DNA of 64,000 bases, taken from contig NZ_JADMLB010000059.1 of NCBI RefSeq assembly GCF_015482765.1, positions 83,475-147,474 of the forward strand, written 5' to 3'. Positions 46,953 to 55,682 of this stretch are shown here, one piece after another. The notes beneath the pieces are model-generated. The model had not been told where the DNA came from. It was given only the letters and a program-made list of their open reading frames with translations, and searched no databases. This DNA comes from Halodesulfovibrio sp. (GTDB taxonomy: Bacteria; Desulfobacterota; Desulfovibrionia; Desulfovibrionales; Desulfovibrionaceae). A program made the position numbers and the translations under genes. The first letter of the stretch is position 1; each line of letters opens with the position of its first letter.

Positions 46953-47936
46953 ATGAGTTATAAATGGTTATTTCGTGTATGTGCTGTTTTTCTGTTGCTT
47001 TTTGGTCTGATTTGTACCCCAAATTTTTCCTTTGCTCAGCCTTCTGGAAAATTGGTAATCTTTCATGCCGGCAGCCTTTCAGTTCCTTTTGCTGCTATGG
47101 AAAAAGCATTTGAAGCAAAATATCCTGATGTAGACGTACAGCGTCAGGCTGGCGGTTCTACAAAGCTTGCTCGCCTTATTTCAGAGGTCGGTAAGAAAGC
47201 CGATATTATGGCTTCTGCTGACTATGTTGTAATCAACAAAAACCTTATTCCTAAGTATGCATCATGGAACGTAAGGTTTGCGTCAAACCAGATGGTACTT
47301 TGCTACACAGATAAATCTAAATTTGCAGATAAAATTAGCAGTGAGAACTGGTACAAGATTCTTCAGAATAAAGATGTAGTATGGGGACATTCTGACCCTA
47401 ACCTTGATCCATGCGGCTACAGAGCTTGTATGGTTCTTCAGCTTGCAGAGAAGTTCTACAAAATAGATGGATTAAATGACAAGCTGATTGCGAATCGCCC
47501 TGCTAAAAATGTTCGTCCAAAGTCAGTTGAACTGATTTCTTTGCTCCAGTCTGGACATATGGATTATGCGTGGGAATACCGTTCCGTTGCGGTTCAGCAT
47601 GGTCTTAAATTTATCACCCTTGATCCTCATTTAAACCTTGGCGATTACAAACTGACTCCGTTCTACAAGAACGCTGTTGTAAAAGTTACCGGAAAAAAAC
47701 CTGGTACATTTATTAACCGTAAGGGTAAGTCCATTACTTACGGCATCACTATGCTGGATGATGCGCAAAACAAAGAAGCCGCAGAAGCTTTCCTTGCTTT
47801 TATGCTTTCTGCTGAGGGTGGAATGCAGATTCTTAAAGATAAAGGACAGCCTCCTTTTATTCCTGCCCGTACTACTGCGGAGGGAATGGATGACATGCCG
47901 CTTTCTCTCAGAAAATTCGCAGAAGTTCGTAACTAG
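46953..47936 (+). CDS. wtpA: Tungstate/molybdate-binding protein WtpA-like
   Basis: 327 residues with a signal peptide (1-27, ends FSFAQ). The mature start [13 protein letters not shown] and [10 protein letters not shown] match the WtpA/ModA oxyanion-binding family; the longer, WtpA-type body includes [21 protein letters not shown]. It loads the WtpBC channel. AGGGG precedes the ATG. Tungsten is needed for formate dehydrogenases and aldehyde oxidoreductases of sulfate reducers. Confidence 0.85.
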   Translation: MSYKWLFRVCAVFLLLFGLICTPNFSFAQPSGKLVIFHAGSLSVPFAAMEKAFEAKYPDVDVQRQAGGSTKLARLISEVGKKADIMASADYVVINKNLIPKYASWNVRFASNQMVLCYTDKSKFADKISSENWYKILQNKDVVWGHSDPNLDPCGYRACMVLQLAEKFYKIDGLNDKLIANRPAKNVRPKSVELISLLQSGHMDYAWEYRSVAVQHGLKFITLDPHLNLGDYKLTPFYKNAVVKVTGKKPGTFINRKGKSITYGITMLDDAQNKEAAEAFLAFMLSAEGGMQILKDKGQPPFIPARTTAEGMDDMPLSLRKFAEVRN

Positions 47937-47938
47937 CT

Positions 47939-48769
47939 ATGAGCTTTGATACTACAAGCCGAAGAAAGGGCTCGCTTTTGCGAGCCTTTTCCGGCTTTTT
48001 CCATTCTTTCTGGTTTGCTGCTTCTTCCCTTTTTCTAGTTCTATATATTGCCCTCCCCCTAGGAAAAACCATGACCGCTCCAACCATTGAGCGGCTTTTG
48101 GAAACCGTTAAAGATCCAGAAGTGATTGCTTCAGTCTGGCTGTCCATGTCGACTGCAGCCACTGCCGGCATTTTGGCATTGATTTTAGGGACACCACTTG
48201 CTTACTTACTGGCGCGTTCTCAGTTCCCCGGTAAACGGTTAGTTGAAAGTCTTATTGATCTGCCGATTATGATTCCACACCCAGTGATAGGGATTTCAAT
48301 CCTAACTGTCACCAGTCCAAATACTTTATTTGGAAGTTTTTTGGAGTCATGCGGGATCGAAATTATGGGGTCGAAAACAGGGATTGTCTGTGTCTTGTTT
48401 TTTGTAGGACTTCCTTTTTACATTTCGGCTGTAAAAGCCGGAATTGAGTCTATTCCTGTTCGATTGGAAAAGGTTTCCCGTTCGCTTGGTGCGAATAAAG
48501 CGCAAACGTTTTTACGTGTTACGTTTCCACTGGCATGGAGGCATATGCTTGTGGGCATAATAATGTGTATGGCGCGAGCATTAAGTGAGTTCGGAGCCGT
48601 TATTATTGTTGCTTATCATCCGATGATTGCGCCTGTTCTCATGTACGAACGTTTTACTGCGTATGGCTTATCGTGGTCACAGCCTGTTGCTGTAATCCTT
48701 ATTTTAGTAAGTCTGCTGTTTTTTATCGGGATGCGCGCAATTCCACTGCCGGACAAGGATTCGATATGA
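47939..48769 (+). CDS. wtpB: Tungstate/molybdate ABC permease
   Basis: 276 residues with about six membrane helices and the cytoplasmic EAA-type loop SRSLGANKAQTFLRVTFPLAW that meets the ATPase. Begins two bases after wtpA and its stop overlaps the wtpC start (ATGA). Confidence 0.85.
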   Translation: MSFDTTSRRKGSLLRAFSGFFHSFWFAASSLFLVLYIALPLGKTMTAPTIERLLETVKDPEVIASVWLSMSTAATAGILALILGTPLAYLLARSQFPGKRLVESLIDLPIMIPHPVIGISILTVTSPNTLFGSFLESCGIEIMGSKTGIVCVLFFVGLPFYISAVKAGIESIPVRLEKVSRSLGANKAQTFLRVTFPLAWRHMLVGIIMCMARALSEFGAVIIVAYHPMIAPVLMYERFTAYGLSWSQPVAVILILVSLLFFIGMRAIPLPDKDSI

Positions 48770-49815
48770 TTCAAATTCAAAATCTTACTATTGATTTGCC
48801 AAATTTTTCAGTCTCTGATGTCTCTTTGCATATCCGTAAGGGTGAATTTTTTGCGATTATGGGGCCTACCGGTTCTGGGAAAACTCTTGTTATGGAGAGT
48901 GTAGCCGGCATTGCACCGCCCTATTCCGGTAACATTTTGATAAACGGAATTGATGTAACTACTGCTCCTCCAGAAGACCGAAGAGTCAGTTTAGTGTATC
49001 AGGATCATTCCTTGTTTCCTCACCTGACGGTCTTACAAAATGTTATGTACGGTCAGCGGTATCAAAACATACCAAAACATGAGGGTGAGTCTATTGCTCG
49101 TGACTTGCTGGATACTTTGAGTCTTTCCCATGCTGTGGATCGTAAACCAATGCGTCTTTCAGGAGGAGAAAAGCAGCGTGTTTCAATTGCTCGTGCTTTA
49201 GCATGTAAGCCAGATGTTTTGTTACTTGATGAACCCCTTTCTTCTCTCGACCCACAGTTTAAAGCAGATTTTAGATCTGTTCTAAAAGACATTCATAGTC
49301 GGACAGGTATCACCATAATAATGGTAACCCACGATTTTGTGGATGCGTTAACCCTTGCAGAACGAGCAGCTGTTATTCATAAGGGGAAGTTGTGCCAACA
49401 AGGAAATGTGCATGATATATTTCACCACCCCGTGACCCCGTTTGTAGCTGATTTTGTAGGTATATCGAATGTACTTCCAGCGACCTATCGGAACGGCCAA
49501 TGCATGTTGTTTGATGGTAGGTTGATAGTTCCTGCTGGCGAGCAAAGTTCGAATGAAAAAGCGTTAGTGGCAATAAGGCCGGAACATGTGGCGGTTCGGG
49601 AGAAAAACAGTTTTGCCCCTGAATGGTTCAGTGTCTCAGGTACATTATCTCAGCTGGACAAGCATGGTTTTGCTTGGCGCGGCACAGTTCGGTGCGGGGA
49701 TCAGACTGTGGTGGCAACGCTAGACCCTAACGCAGTATTTTCAAATACGCTTAAGCCTTCAATGAACGTTTTTATTGGTTTTCCTAAAGAAGCGATGCAC
49801 TACATGTGTGGGTGA
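48766..49815 (+). CDS. wtpC: Tungstate/molybdate ABC ATPase
   Basis: 349 residues. Walker A GPTGSGKT at 33-40, LSGGEKQRVSIARAL, Walker B VLLLDEPLSSLD; a C-terminal TOBE-like domain (about 240-340). The start is the ATG overlapping the wtpB stop; an open frame 31 codons longer lies inside wtpB. Confidence 0.87.
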   Translation: MIQIQNLTIDLPNFSVSDVSLHIRKGEFFAIMGPTGSGKTLVMESVAGIAPPYSGNILINGIDVTTAPPEDRRVSLVYQDHSLFPHLTVLQNVMYGQRYQNIPKHEGESIARDLLDTLSLSHAVDRKPMRLSGGEKQRVSIARALACKPDVLLLDEPLSSLDPQFKADFRSVLKDIHSRTGITIIMVTHDFVDALTLAERAAVIHKGKLCQQGNVHDIFHHPVTPFVADFVGISNVLPATYRNGQCMLFDGRLIVPAGEQSSNEKALVAIRPEHVAVREKNSFAPEWFSVSGTLSQLDKHGFAWRGTVRCGDQTVVATLDPNAVFSNTLKPSMNVFIGFPKEAMHYMCG

Positions 49816-49901
49816 TAACAGTATGCCTAGCTTGCGCTTAAGGGTGATCTTCTGTATCTCATAGAAGTAATGTCTATTTTTTGCATAGGAGAATCGCAGG
49901 T

Positions 49902-50120
49902 ATGAAGATGACGAATGTATATCTTATGTTTTCAGCTGTGTGCATTGCGGGCGGAATATATTTTTTTTATCCCGATGTGATAACTAAATATTTGGATACG
50001 GTAGTCGTTGCATTTGCAGCGCTTGCCTATTTTTTATTTATTCGTCCTTGGCTTAAGCAAAAGCTTGCTGTGAAGAAAGAAGATGTTTCAGAACACAATA
50101 TTGATACAAAAAACGAGTAG
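49902..50120 (+). CDS. Small two-helix membrane protein, unknown function
   Basis: 72 residues, ATG after AGGAGA at nine bases. Two hydrophobic segments (about 4-21 and 30-50) and a charged tail. Placed 86 bases after wtpC. Its TAG stop lies within the stem of the terminator. No family recognised. Confidence 0.6.
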   Translation: MKMTNVYLMFSAVCIAGGIYFFYPDVITKYLDTVVVAFAALAYFLFIRPWLKQKLAVKKEDVSEHNIDTKNE

Positions 50121-50143
50121 TGCTTCGGCACTACTCGTTTTTA
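50112..50143. terminator. Bidirectional terminator overlapping a stop codon
   Basis: AACGAGTAGTGC, TTCG tetraloop, GCACTACTCGTT, then TTTT. The stop TAG of the 72-residue ORF is in the left arm. It also serves the minus-strand hydrolase gene. Confidence 0.92.
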
Positions 50144-50146
50144 ATT

Positions 50147-51235
50147 TTATTTTGCCGAGTCGGTGATGTCTTTGTAACTCGGTGGCACATCCCACATCGG
50201 GATGGATACAACGTTATCCTTTTGTTTTAAAAGCTTGTCCAAGTGTACGACTCTGATGTCTTGATTCATATATGTTCTGAAGTAACAACGCTTCCGTTGT
50301 AAGTCGTATACCGCTGTCCATTGTGTATAATCAGCTATATTCGAGCCATTTCGAGCAAGTCCTTTGGCGATGGAAACATTACTGATGAGCATGAAAGCTT
50401 GGTTTAGTGCTTCGTCAGCCGTTCTTGTCGGAGTTGCTGCATTGCGTAGAAGCGCTGCACGTACGAACCGTGATGGTGGTGTGTAGTCTCCCGGTATTCC
50501 CATCATACCGGTTCCTTCACCAATGGCTGTTGCTGTGTATTCTTTAAATTTTTTCGATGGAATGTTTTCAGCTGACAAATTTATGTAGTTAGATAAGTTT
50601 TGTAGATGCCATAGGAATTGTGGCGAGTTGGTGAACACTCCGACAGGATTTTTAGCGATAACAATTTCCCCGGCAAGTGGTTCGATAACGATAGCATTAC
50701 CGGCGTTGTCTATGACGATCCAATGCATTGGTGGAATGGTTCCCAGCTGTTTATTTTTAACACCGACGATTTCAATATCTTCAAGCGCATCTTCTACGCC
50801 TTTCAATGAACCGCATGTGCCTAAAAGAAAAGATACCACATCTGCCGGAGCCATCATGCGTGATGCGGATTCGCCAACAGGTTTTGCGTAGTTTGCCATG
50901 TTCGGGAACCAGAACCCGCCTACATATAGTCCTTTTTCGTTGATTCCGTCGATGAATATGCGCTCATCCAGTATGTTGGTTCCAAGGAAGGCATAAGTGT
51001 TTTTCCAAGCCATCCCTTTTTTATTGTTTGGTGTAGAACTAGCCCAGTTTTGATCTGCTGGGGAAAACATAATGTTCGATTTGAGAGGCGTCCCGAATTC
51101 GAGAGTGCGGGCAAATATGACTGCCCCGTCCGTTGCTTGAACTTGAATGCCTGTGCAGGCATTCGCAACGCCTGTAATGGTAAGGCACAAAATTGTGCAG
51201 AGAATTACATATAAATATCGTGGTATATTTTGCAT
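50147..51235 (-). CDS. Exported choloylglycine hydrolase-family Ntn hydrolase
   Basis: 362 residues. Signal peptide 1-26 ends GVANA, and the next residue is C27, the nucleophile of this Ntn family (CTGIQ). So signal cleavage itself can free the catalytic Cys. The core shows FARTLEF, GINEKGLYVGGFWFP and the C-terminal SNVSIAKGLARNG. The family cleaves linear amides: bile salts, penicillin V or acyl-homoserine lactones. Substrate here unknown. The gene is single and minus strand. Confidence 0.85.
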   Translation of the reverse strand: MQNIPRYLYVILCTILCLTITGVANACTGIQVQATDGAVIFARTLEFGTPLKSNIMFSPADQNWASSTPNNKKGMAWKNTYAFLGTNILDERIFIDGINEKGLYVGGFWFPNMANYAKPVGESASRMMAPADVVSFLLGTCGSLKGVEDALEDIEIVGVKNKQLGTIPPMHWIVIDNAGNAIVIEPLAGEIVIAKNPVGVFTNSPQFLWHLQNLSNYINLSAENIPSKKFKEYTATAIGEGTGMMGIPGDYTPPSRFVRAALLRNAATPTRTADEALNQAFMLISNVSIAKGLARNGSNIADYTQWTAVYDLQRKRCYFRTYMNQDIRVVHLDKLLKQKDNVVSIPMWDVPPSYKDITDSAK

Positions 51236-51323
51236 GATGTTCCCTTTTGTTTATGAAAAAAAATATAGGGTACGATTGTATCATAAAAAGAAAGACAAGG
51301 CAGATGGGAACACCAAGGATAAT

Positions 51324-51354
51324 AAAAAAGGCGACACAATGTGCCGCCTTTTTT
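51324..51354 (-). terminator. Terminator after yhhQ
   Basis: A6-GGCG, CAC/GTG inner pairs, CGCC-T6; directly past the yhhQ stop at 51373. Confidence 0.88.
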
Positions 51355-51372
51355 ACTGATAAAACTATGATG

Positions 51373-52005
51373 TTATATTGCGTCAGCCAATTGGGCTTGT
51401 TTTCGCAATGAATGGCAGAGGATATACACAATTGGTGTATCAATAAGAGCAATTGTCAGTTTGATGAGCCATTGTCCTAAAATGACTTCTCCTACCGGAA
51501 GGATACCCCAAAAAGCGATTGTAACAAAAATTGTAGAATCAATGAGTTGAGAAATGACTGTCGAGGCATTATTTCGGAGCCATAAATGTCTTCCGTTTGT
51601 CTTTTCTTTCAACAAGTGGAAAAGCCATATATCGTGTTTTTGACTGACAAGATAGGCAACAAGTGAAGCGGCTACAATGCGCGGTGTACTGCCGATGACA
51701 GCCGAAAAGCTTTCTTGCCCATTCCAGAATGGAGCTGAAGGCCAAGTTACTGCGGCCCACGCTAAAGCAGATGTCATTAGCAACGTAATGAAACCGCATT
51801 GAACGATATTATTTGCGCAGTCCTTTCCCCATATCTCACTTATTACATCAGAGATAATAAATGTGATTGAGTATGCGAGCACCCCTGCCGGAACAGCAAC
51901 TCCAGCAACCATAATAATTTTGCTGGAAATAAGTGCAGCAACAACAAGCCCGCCAATAAACAGGCTCAACAGCAAAGGAAGAACCTTGCGGTCTAAAGAA
52001 TCCAT
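51373..52005 (-). CDS. yhhQ: Queuosine precursor transporter (YhhQ/VUT family)
   Basis: 210 residues, six or so membrane helices. Family signatures: SSKIIMV, SDVISEIWG and the C-terminal STVISQLIDSTIF. Takes up preQ0/preQ1. It is divergent from queF. AAGGAG lies eight bases before the ATG. Confidence 0.88.
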   Translation of the reverse strand: MDSLDRKVLPLLLSLFIGGLVVAALISSKIIMVAGVAVPAGVLAYSITFIISDVISEIWGKDCANNIVQCGFITLLMTSALAWAAVTWPSAPFWNGQESFSAVIGSTPRIVAASLVAYLVSQKHDIWLFHLLKEKTNGRHLWLRNNASTVISQLIDSTIFVTIAFWGILPVGEVILGQWLIKLTIALIDTPIVYILCHSLRKQAQLADAI

Positions 52006-52032
52006 AATCGTAACTCCTTCGGATCAACACTC

Positions 52033-52084
52033 CTAAAGATGGGCTTTAGTGCCCTTCGCTATCGGGGAAACAGCCCCGGGCGAA
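52033..52084. promoter_or_regulatory. Structured element between yhhQ and queF
   Basis: TTCGC (52055-52059) pairs with GCGAA (52080-52084) around CGGGG / CCCCG with an AAACAG loop; next to it GGGC..GCCC (52041-52054) competes with a longer pairing CTAAAG / CTTTAG. The element is nearly symmetric, so either strand could form it. It lies in the yhhQ leader on the minus strand. It does not match the preQ1-I consensus I know. Confidence 0.4.
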
Positions 52085-52169
52085 TTAATAATTACCTGCG
52101 CACCCCTTGCCATTTGTGTTTTGTGAAGTCAAACTAATGCCGCCTATTAGATGATAAGGAGATGGCAAA

Positions 52170-52673
52170 ATGACAATTACCAGAAGTCAGGATAAAACGG
52201 ACCACCTTGAAGTGCTCGGTAAAGGTGGAGAAACAAAATATACTCTTGAGGGCCCTCATTCGGGTATTCTTGAAACGTTTCCTAACAACTACCCTAACCG
52301 ACCATATATAGTCAGTGTAGAATTTCCAGAGTACACGTCGTTATGCCCGATGACAGGGCAGCCGGATTTTGGGGTAATCGTTATGGAATATATCCCAAAT
52401 AAACGTATTGTTGAGTCAAAAAGTATGAAGCTGTACTTTTTTGCGTATCGTAACCACCAGTCCTTTATGGAGACTATCGCTAATACTATGCTTGAAGACT
52501 TTGTGGAAGCGCTTGAGCCTTTGTGGTGTCGCGTAAAGGGGTTGTTCAGCCCCAGAGGCGCTACAACACTCCATGTGTTCGCTGAACATTTTGATACAAC
52601 TGCTGAAAACATTGACGAAATTAGAACTGTTGTTTCCGAGTGGAAGCAGGAAGCAAGTCGCCATACTTCATAA
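52170..52673 (+). CDS. queF: NADPH-dependent preQ0 reductase QueF
   Basis: 167 residues, short (type I) QueF. Nucleophile C59 in SLCPMTGQPDFG with D66; the ESKSMKLYFF motif at 82-91 binds NADPH; the C-terminal FSPRGATTLHVFAEH is typical. Makes preQ1, precursor of queuosine in tRNA. AAGGAG precedes the ATG by eight bases. Paired with the divergent precursor transporter. Confidence 0.94.
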   Translation: MTITRSQDKTDHLEVLGKGGETKYTLEGPHSGILETFPNNYPNRPYIVSVEFPEYTSLCPMTGQPDFGVIVMEYIPNKRIVESKSMKLYFFAYRNHQSFMETIANTMLEDFVEALEPLWCRVKGLFSPRGATTLHVFAEHFDTTAENIDEIRTVVSEWKQEASRHTS

Positions 52674-52694
52674 CACATAGTGGGATTGATTTTT

Positions 52695-52722
52695 AAGGGG
52701 AGCATAGCTCCCCTTTTTTTAT
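52695..52722 (+). terminator. Terminator after queF
   Basis: AAGGGGAGC, ATA, GCTCCCCTT, then T6. Confidence 0.92.
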
Positions 52723-52739
52723 GGTTTGTGTTGTAATTC

Positions 52740-52753
52740 TGACAGGATTGTAA
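52740..52753. promoter_or_regulatory. Candidate Cus/Cop-type response-regulator box
   Basis: TGACAG-GA-TTGTAA matches 10 of 12 fixed positions of the CusR/CopR core (TGACAA-N2-TTGTCA). It lies 115 bases before the response regulator gene, a good place for autoregulation. Confidence 0.45.
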
Positions 52754-52868
52754 TGAAGTTTTGTATGCTCTATTGTGCGTTCTGTTGTATGAGAAAAGTG
52801 AGTAAAGAATAGTCAACCTCTTACTGCGTTGGCTTATTAATATTTCAGTAACAAGGCGGGAGAAGAGC

Positions 52869-53561
52869 ATGCCAAATGCTACAAAAATACTTCTAGTTGA
52901 AGATCAGGAAACAGCCGCAACATACATAGCGAAGGGACTCCGTGAAGAAGGTTTTGTTGTTGATGTAGCTCATACGGGGCCTGATGGTCTCCATTATTTG
53001 CTAACAGAAGAATACTCCTTGGCGATCCTTGATATTATGCTTCCGGGACTAGATGGCTTGAGTATACTTGAAACAGTAAAGAAGGCAGATAGGCAGGTTG
53101 CGGTTCTTTTTCTTACAGCACGTGATGGCGTAGAAGATAAAGTACGGGGCTTAGAGCTTGGTGCAGACGATTATTTGGTGAAGCCGTTTGCATTTGCAGA
53201 GTTGTTGGCGAGAGTCAGAGCCCTTCTTCGCAGATGCTCTCCTGTTGTTCATGCTGAAACCGAACTTGCTGTTAGTGACCTTACCCTTAACCTGCTGACT
53301 CATCAGGCAACTCGTGCGGGAAGAGTTATTGACTTGACCCCTAAAGAGTTCGCTCTATTACAGCTTTTCATGCGTCGAAAAGGCGAGGTGATTACCCGTA
53401 CGGTTCTTGCAGAGCAATTATGGGGAATTAACTTTGATTGCGATACAAATGTTGTTGATGTTGCTGTCAGTCGATTACGCATTAAAATTGATTCAGAGTC
53501 TGAAAGTAAATTGATTCATACCCAACGTGGAGTCGGCTATGTCCTTAGAACTGGGGAGTAG
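52869..53561 (+). CDS. OmpR-family response regulator (CusR/CopR-like)
   Basis: 230 residues. Receiver 1-120 with acidic pocket E11-D12, phospho-acceptor D55 (LAILDIMLPG), T and K105 (LVKPF); winged-helix output 130-228 with DLTPKEFALLQLF and DVAVSRLRIKI. Its 3' end overlaps the kinase gene by 23 bases. Heavy-metal-type subgroup inferred from its partner kinase and the operator. Confidence 0.9.
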   Translation: MPNATKILLVEDQETAATYIAKGLREEGFVVDVAHTGPDGLHYLLTEEYSLAILDIMLPGLDGLSILETVKKADRQVAVLFLTARDGVEDKVRGLELGADDYLVKPFAFAELLARVRALLRRCSPVVHAETELAVSDLTLNLLTHQATRAGRVIDLTPKEFALLQLFMRRKGEVITRTVLAEQLWGINFDCDTNVVDVAVSRLRIKIDSESESKLIHTQRGVGYVLRTGE

Positions 53562-54954
53562 GTTTATTTCATTACGGACATCATCTCTTCAGGCTCGGCT
53601 GGCGTTCTCCTTTGCTGTTATTACAACATTGATAGTGTTATCGACCTCTATCCTTCTTTATTCAGAGCTTAAAAATCAGCTTCGAATTGAAGACAAAGCT
53701 GAGTTTATAGAGTCAACAACTTTTATTGGAAAGGCTGTAAAAACTCTTTCTAATACAACGAATTCGGAAAGCTGGCAGCTGATTTGGGAATATGCCGTAA
53801 ACGCTCACGGCAGGCTTGGTGTACGGGTTTTTTCTACGAACAAAGAGTTGTATCTTTCAACACCTAATATGAGCATTCCTCCTGAGGTTTTTGCCCAGTC
53901 TACCCCTGCGACTTATGATGTTTGGATAGATCCCAAGTCTGGAATAGAATATCGAGTGACATCATTTCGAATAAATACTTCTCCAGGGCACTCTTGGAGG
54001 GTCGATGCTGCGTATGACTTAAGCCCGACGAATAAATTGCTCAGTGAGTATCGATGGAATCTTGCTATGGTTTTAGTAGCAGGAATTTTGTTATCTGTTG
54101 GCATAAGCTGGTTTGTCAGTGGATATGGTCTACGCCCTCTTCACCATGTAACTTCCCTTATGCGCGGTATTTCTTCTGAGCACCTTTCTGAGCGTATTGG
54201 TGAACAGCCGTGGCCTAGAGAAGTGGCGAGTCTCGCCAGTTCTTTTGACGCCATGCTTGAAAGACTAGAAAAAGCGTTTATTGTGTTAAGTCAATTTTCT
54301 GCTGATATTGCGCATGAAATGCGAACACCTGTGAGTAATATGCTTTCTGCAGCCAGCGTGACACTTAACCGTGATAGAGAACCTTCTGAATACAAGCAGA
54401 CGTTGGAAACTATTGAAAGTGAGGCAACCCACTTATCAAAGTTGATTGAAAATATGCTGTTTCTCGCTCGTACAGAACATATGAAAGATACATTACATGT
54501 TGAAGTTTGTTCAATTGAAGAGGAGTTTGAATTTCAGAAAATGCTTCTGGAGTCTTTGGCTGAAGAACATGATGTCGAAATCCGTTACGAAGCTAGCGGA
54601 ACTGTTATTGCCAATAGGGATTTATTGAGACGAGCTTTAATGAATCTTGGTAGTAATGCACTTCGTTTTACTCCCCAAGGCGGTCATATTGTATTTGCTT
54701 CAGAACGTGCGGGTGATTTTGTAAAGATTTTGGTGACGGATACTGGAGCAGGTATTGAAGAAAAGCACTTGCCGCATATATTTACTCGCTTTTATCGAGC
54801 CGACACAGCCCGTTCTGATCGTTCAAATGCTGGGCTTGGGCTTGCCTTTGTTCAAACTATTATGACAGCTCATGGCGGGAACGTGACAGTCGAATCAAAA
54901 GTTGGCAAAGGGACCACATTCACCCTGCTGTTTCCTATTCTAACAACACTGTAA
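53539..54954 (+). CDS. Heavy-metal-type sensor histidine kinase
   Basis: 471 residues. Two membrane helices (about 20-42 and 172-195) flank a 130-residue periplasmic sensor; HAMP; HisKA with H259 in ADIAHEMRTPVSN; HATPase with NLGSNALRFTP, DTGAGIEEKHLPHIF and NAGLGLAFV. The SQFSADIAHEMRTP and FLARTEH patterns match CusS/CopS. Start ATG has GGAG at six bases, within the regulator gene. Ligand not proven. Confidence 0.88.
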   Translation: MSLELGSRFISLRTSSLQARLAFSFAVITTLIVLSTSILLYSELKNQLRIEDKAEFIESTTFIGKAVKTLSNTTNSESWQLIWEYAVNAHGRLGVRVFSTNKELYLSTPNMSIPPEVFAQSTPATYDVWIDPKSGIEYRVTSFRINTSPGHSWRVDAAYDLSPTNKLLSEYRWNLAMVLVAGILLSVGISWFVSGYGLRPLHHVTSLMRGISSEHLSERIGEQPWPREVASLASSFDAMLERLEKAFIVLSQFSADIAHEMRTPVSNMLSAASVTLNRDREPSEYKQTLETIESEATHLSKLIENMLFLARTEHMKDTLHVEVCSIEEEFEFQKMLLESLAEEHDVEIRYEASGTVIANRDLLRRALMNLGSNALRFTPQGGHIVFASERAGDFVKILVTDTGAGIEEKHLPHIFTRFYRADTARSDRSNAGLGLAFVQTIMTAHGGNVTVESKVGKGTTFTLLFPILTTL

Positions 54955-55061
54955 TGTTCATGTTTGTTTTTTGTTGTTGGTGGCATCATATACTTTCTTC
55001 ATTGAGTAACAAACTGCTGGTATTTTACCTGAGGTTTTAGATAGATGAATGGAGAAAAGTT

Positions 55062-55433
55062 ATGAGGCTTGCTCCTCAGCTAATGACCGTCGTTGTGTTT
55101 ATGTGTATCAGCGTCGGAGCGGTGTTAACAGTTTTTGCTAGTGGCGATGCGGAATGGCCGAAAGTTACCGGTCAAGTGGTTTCAGTTGATTTAGAGAGTT
55201 CGGTTTTTGCGGTTAAGAGTAATTCTGGACAATATATGACATTCCATATTGCTCCTGATTCAAGAATAATGCTTCGTTCAAACAGTTTATTTAGTAAAAA
55301 GCGGAAAGTTCAAATTGAGTTTTTGAAGACAGGACAAACCGTTTCTGTGAAATATTATGGAGCTGGTGAAGAAAAGGTAGCGAGGCACATAAAGGTTTTT
55401 TTGGACGGAAAGGCCGTGAGTGCTTTCCTTTAA
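55062..55433 (+). CDS. Small exported protein next to the two-component system
   Basis: 123 residues with a signal peptide or anchor (about 7-27, ends VFASG). The rest is a small beta-rich domain (KVTGQVVSVDLESSVFAVKS, later VSVKYYGAGEEKVARHIKV) recalling DUF5666-type OB folds. Lies 107 bases after the kinase gene; could be a regulated periplasmic partner. Function unknown. Confidence 0.65.
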   Translation: MRLAPQLMTVVVFMCISVGAVLTVFASGDAEWPKVTGQVVSVDLESSVFAVKSNSGQYMTFHIAPDSRIMLRSNSLFSKKRKVQIEFLKTGQTVSVKYYGAGEEKVARHIKVFLDGKAVSAFL

Positions 55434-55472
55434 TTCTGATGCTTATGATTCGATCAAAAACAGAAAGCATGA

Positions 55473-55508
55473 AATAAAACCGACATGAATTTGTCGGTTT
55501 TATTTTTA
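55473..55508 (+). terminator. Terminator after the exported protein gene
   Basis: AATAAAACCGACA, TGAATT loop, TGTCGGTTTTATT, then TTT. Confidence 0.9.
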
Positions 55509-55682
55509 TACATTGTTTTCAAAATGATAAAAAATGGAAAACGATCTCAAGATGGTGTTTATTCCTCTTTTACGACGTTCTCTATGTGAAAATGAATGTC
55601 ATTCGCGAAAGTTCTTGCCTTTCAGAATGAGGCAATGTAAACAGTTGCTAACAAAGATAATTACTGGAGGTGATTAGGAACA

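Noticed and set aside
52033..52113. A 26-codon leader ORF before yhhQ (MARGAQVIINSPGAV...)
   Set aside because: No ribosome site and no run of regulatory codons; more likely chance in a structured leader.
52006..52169. Class I preQ1 riboswitch
   Set aside because: I could not place the short conserved hairpin plus A-rich tail on either strand; the structure is different. Kept only as an unassigned element.
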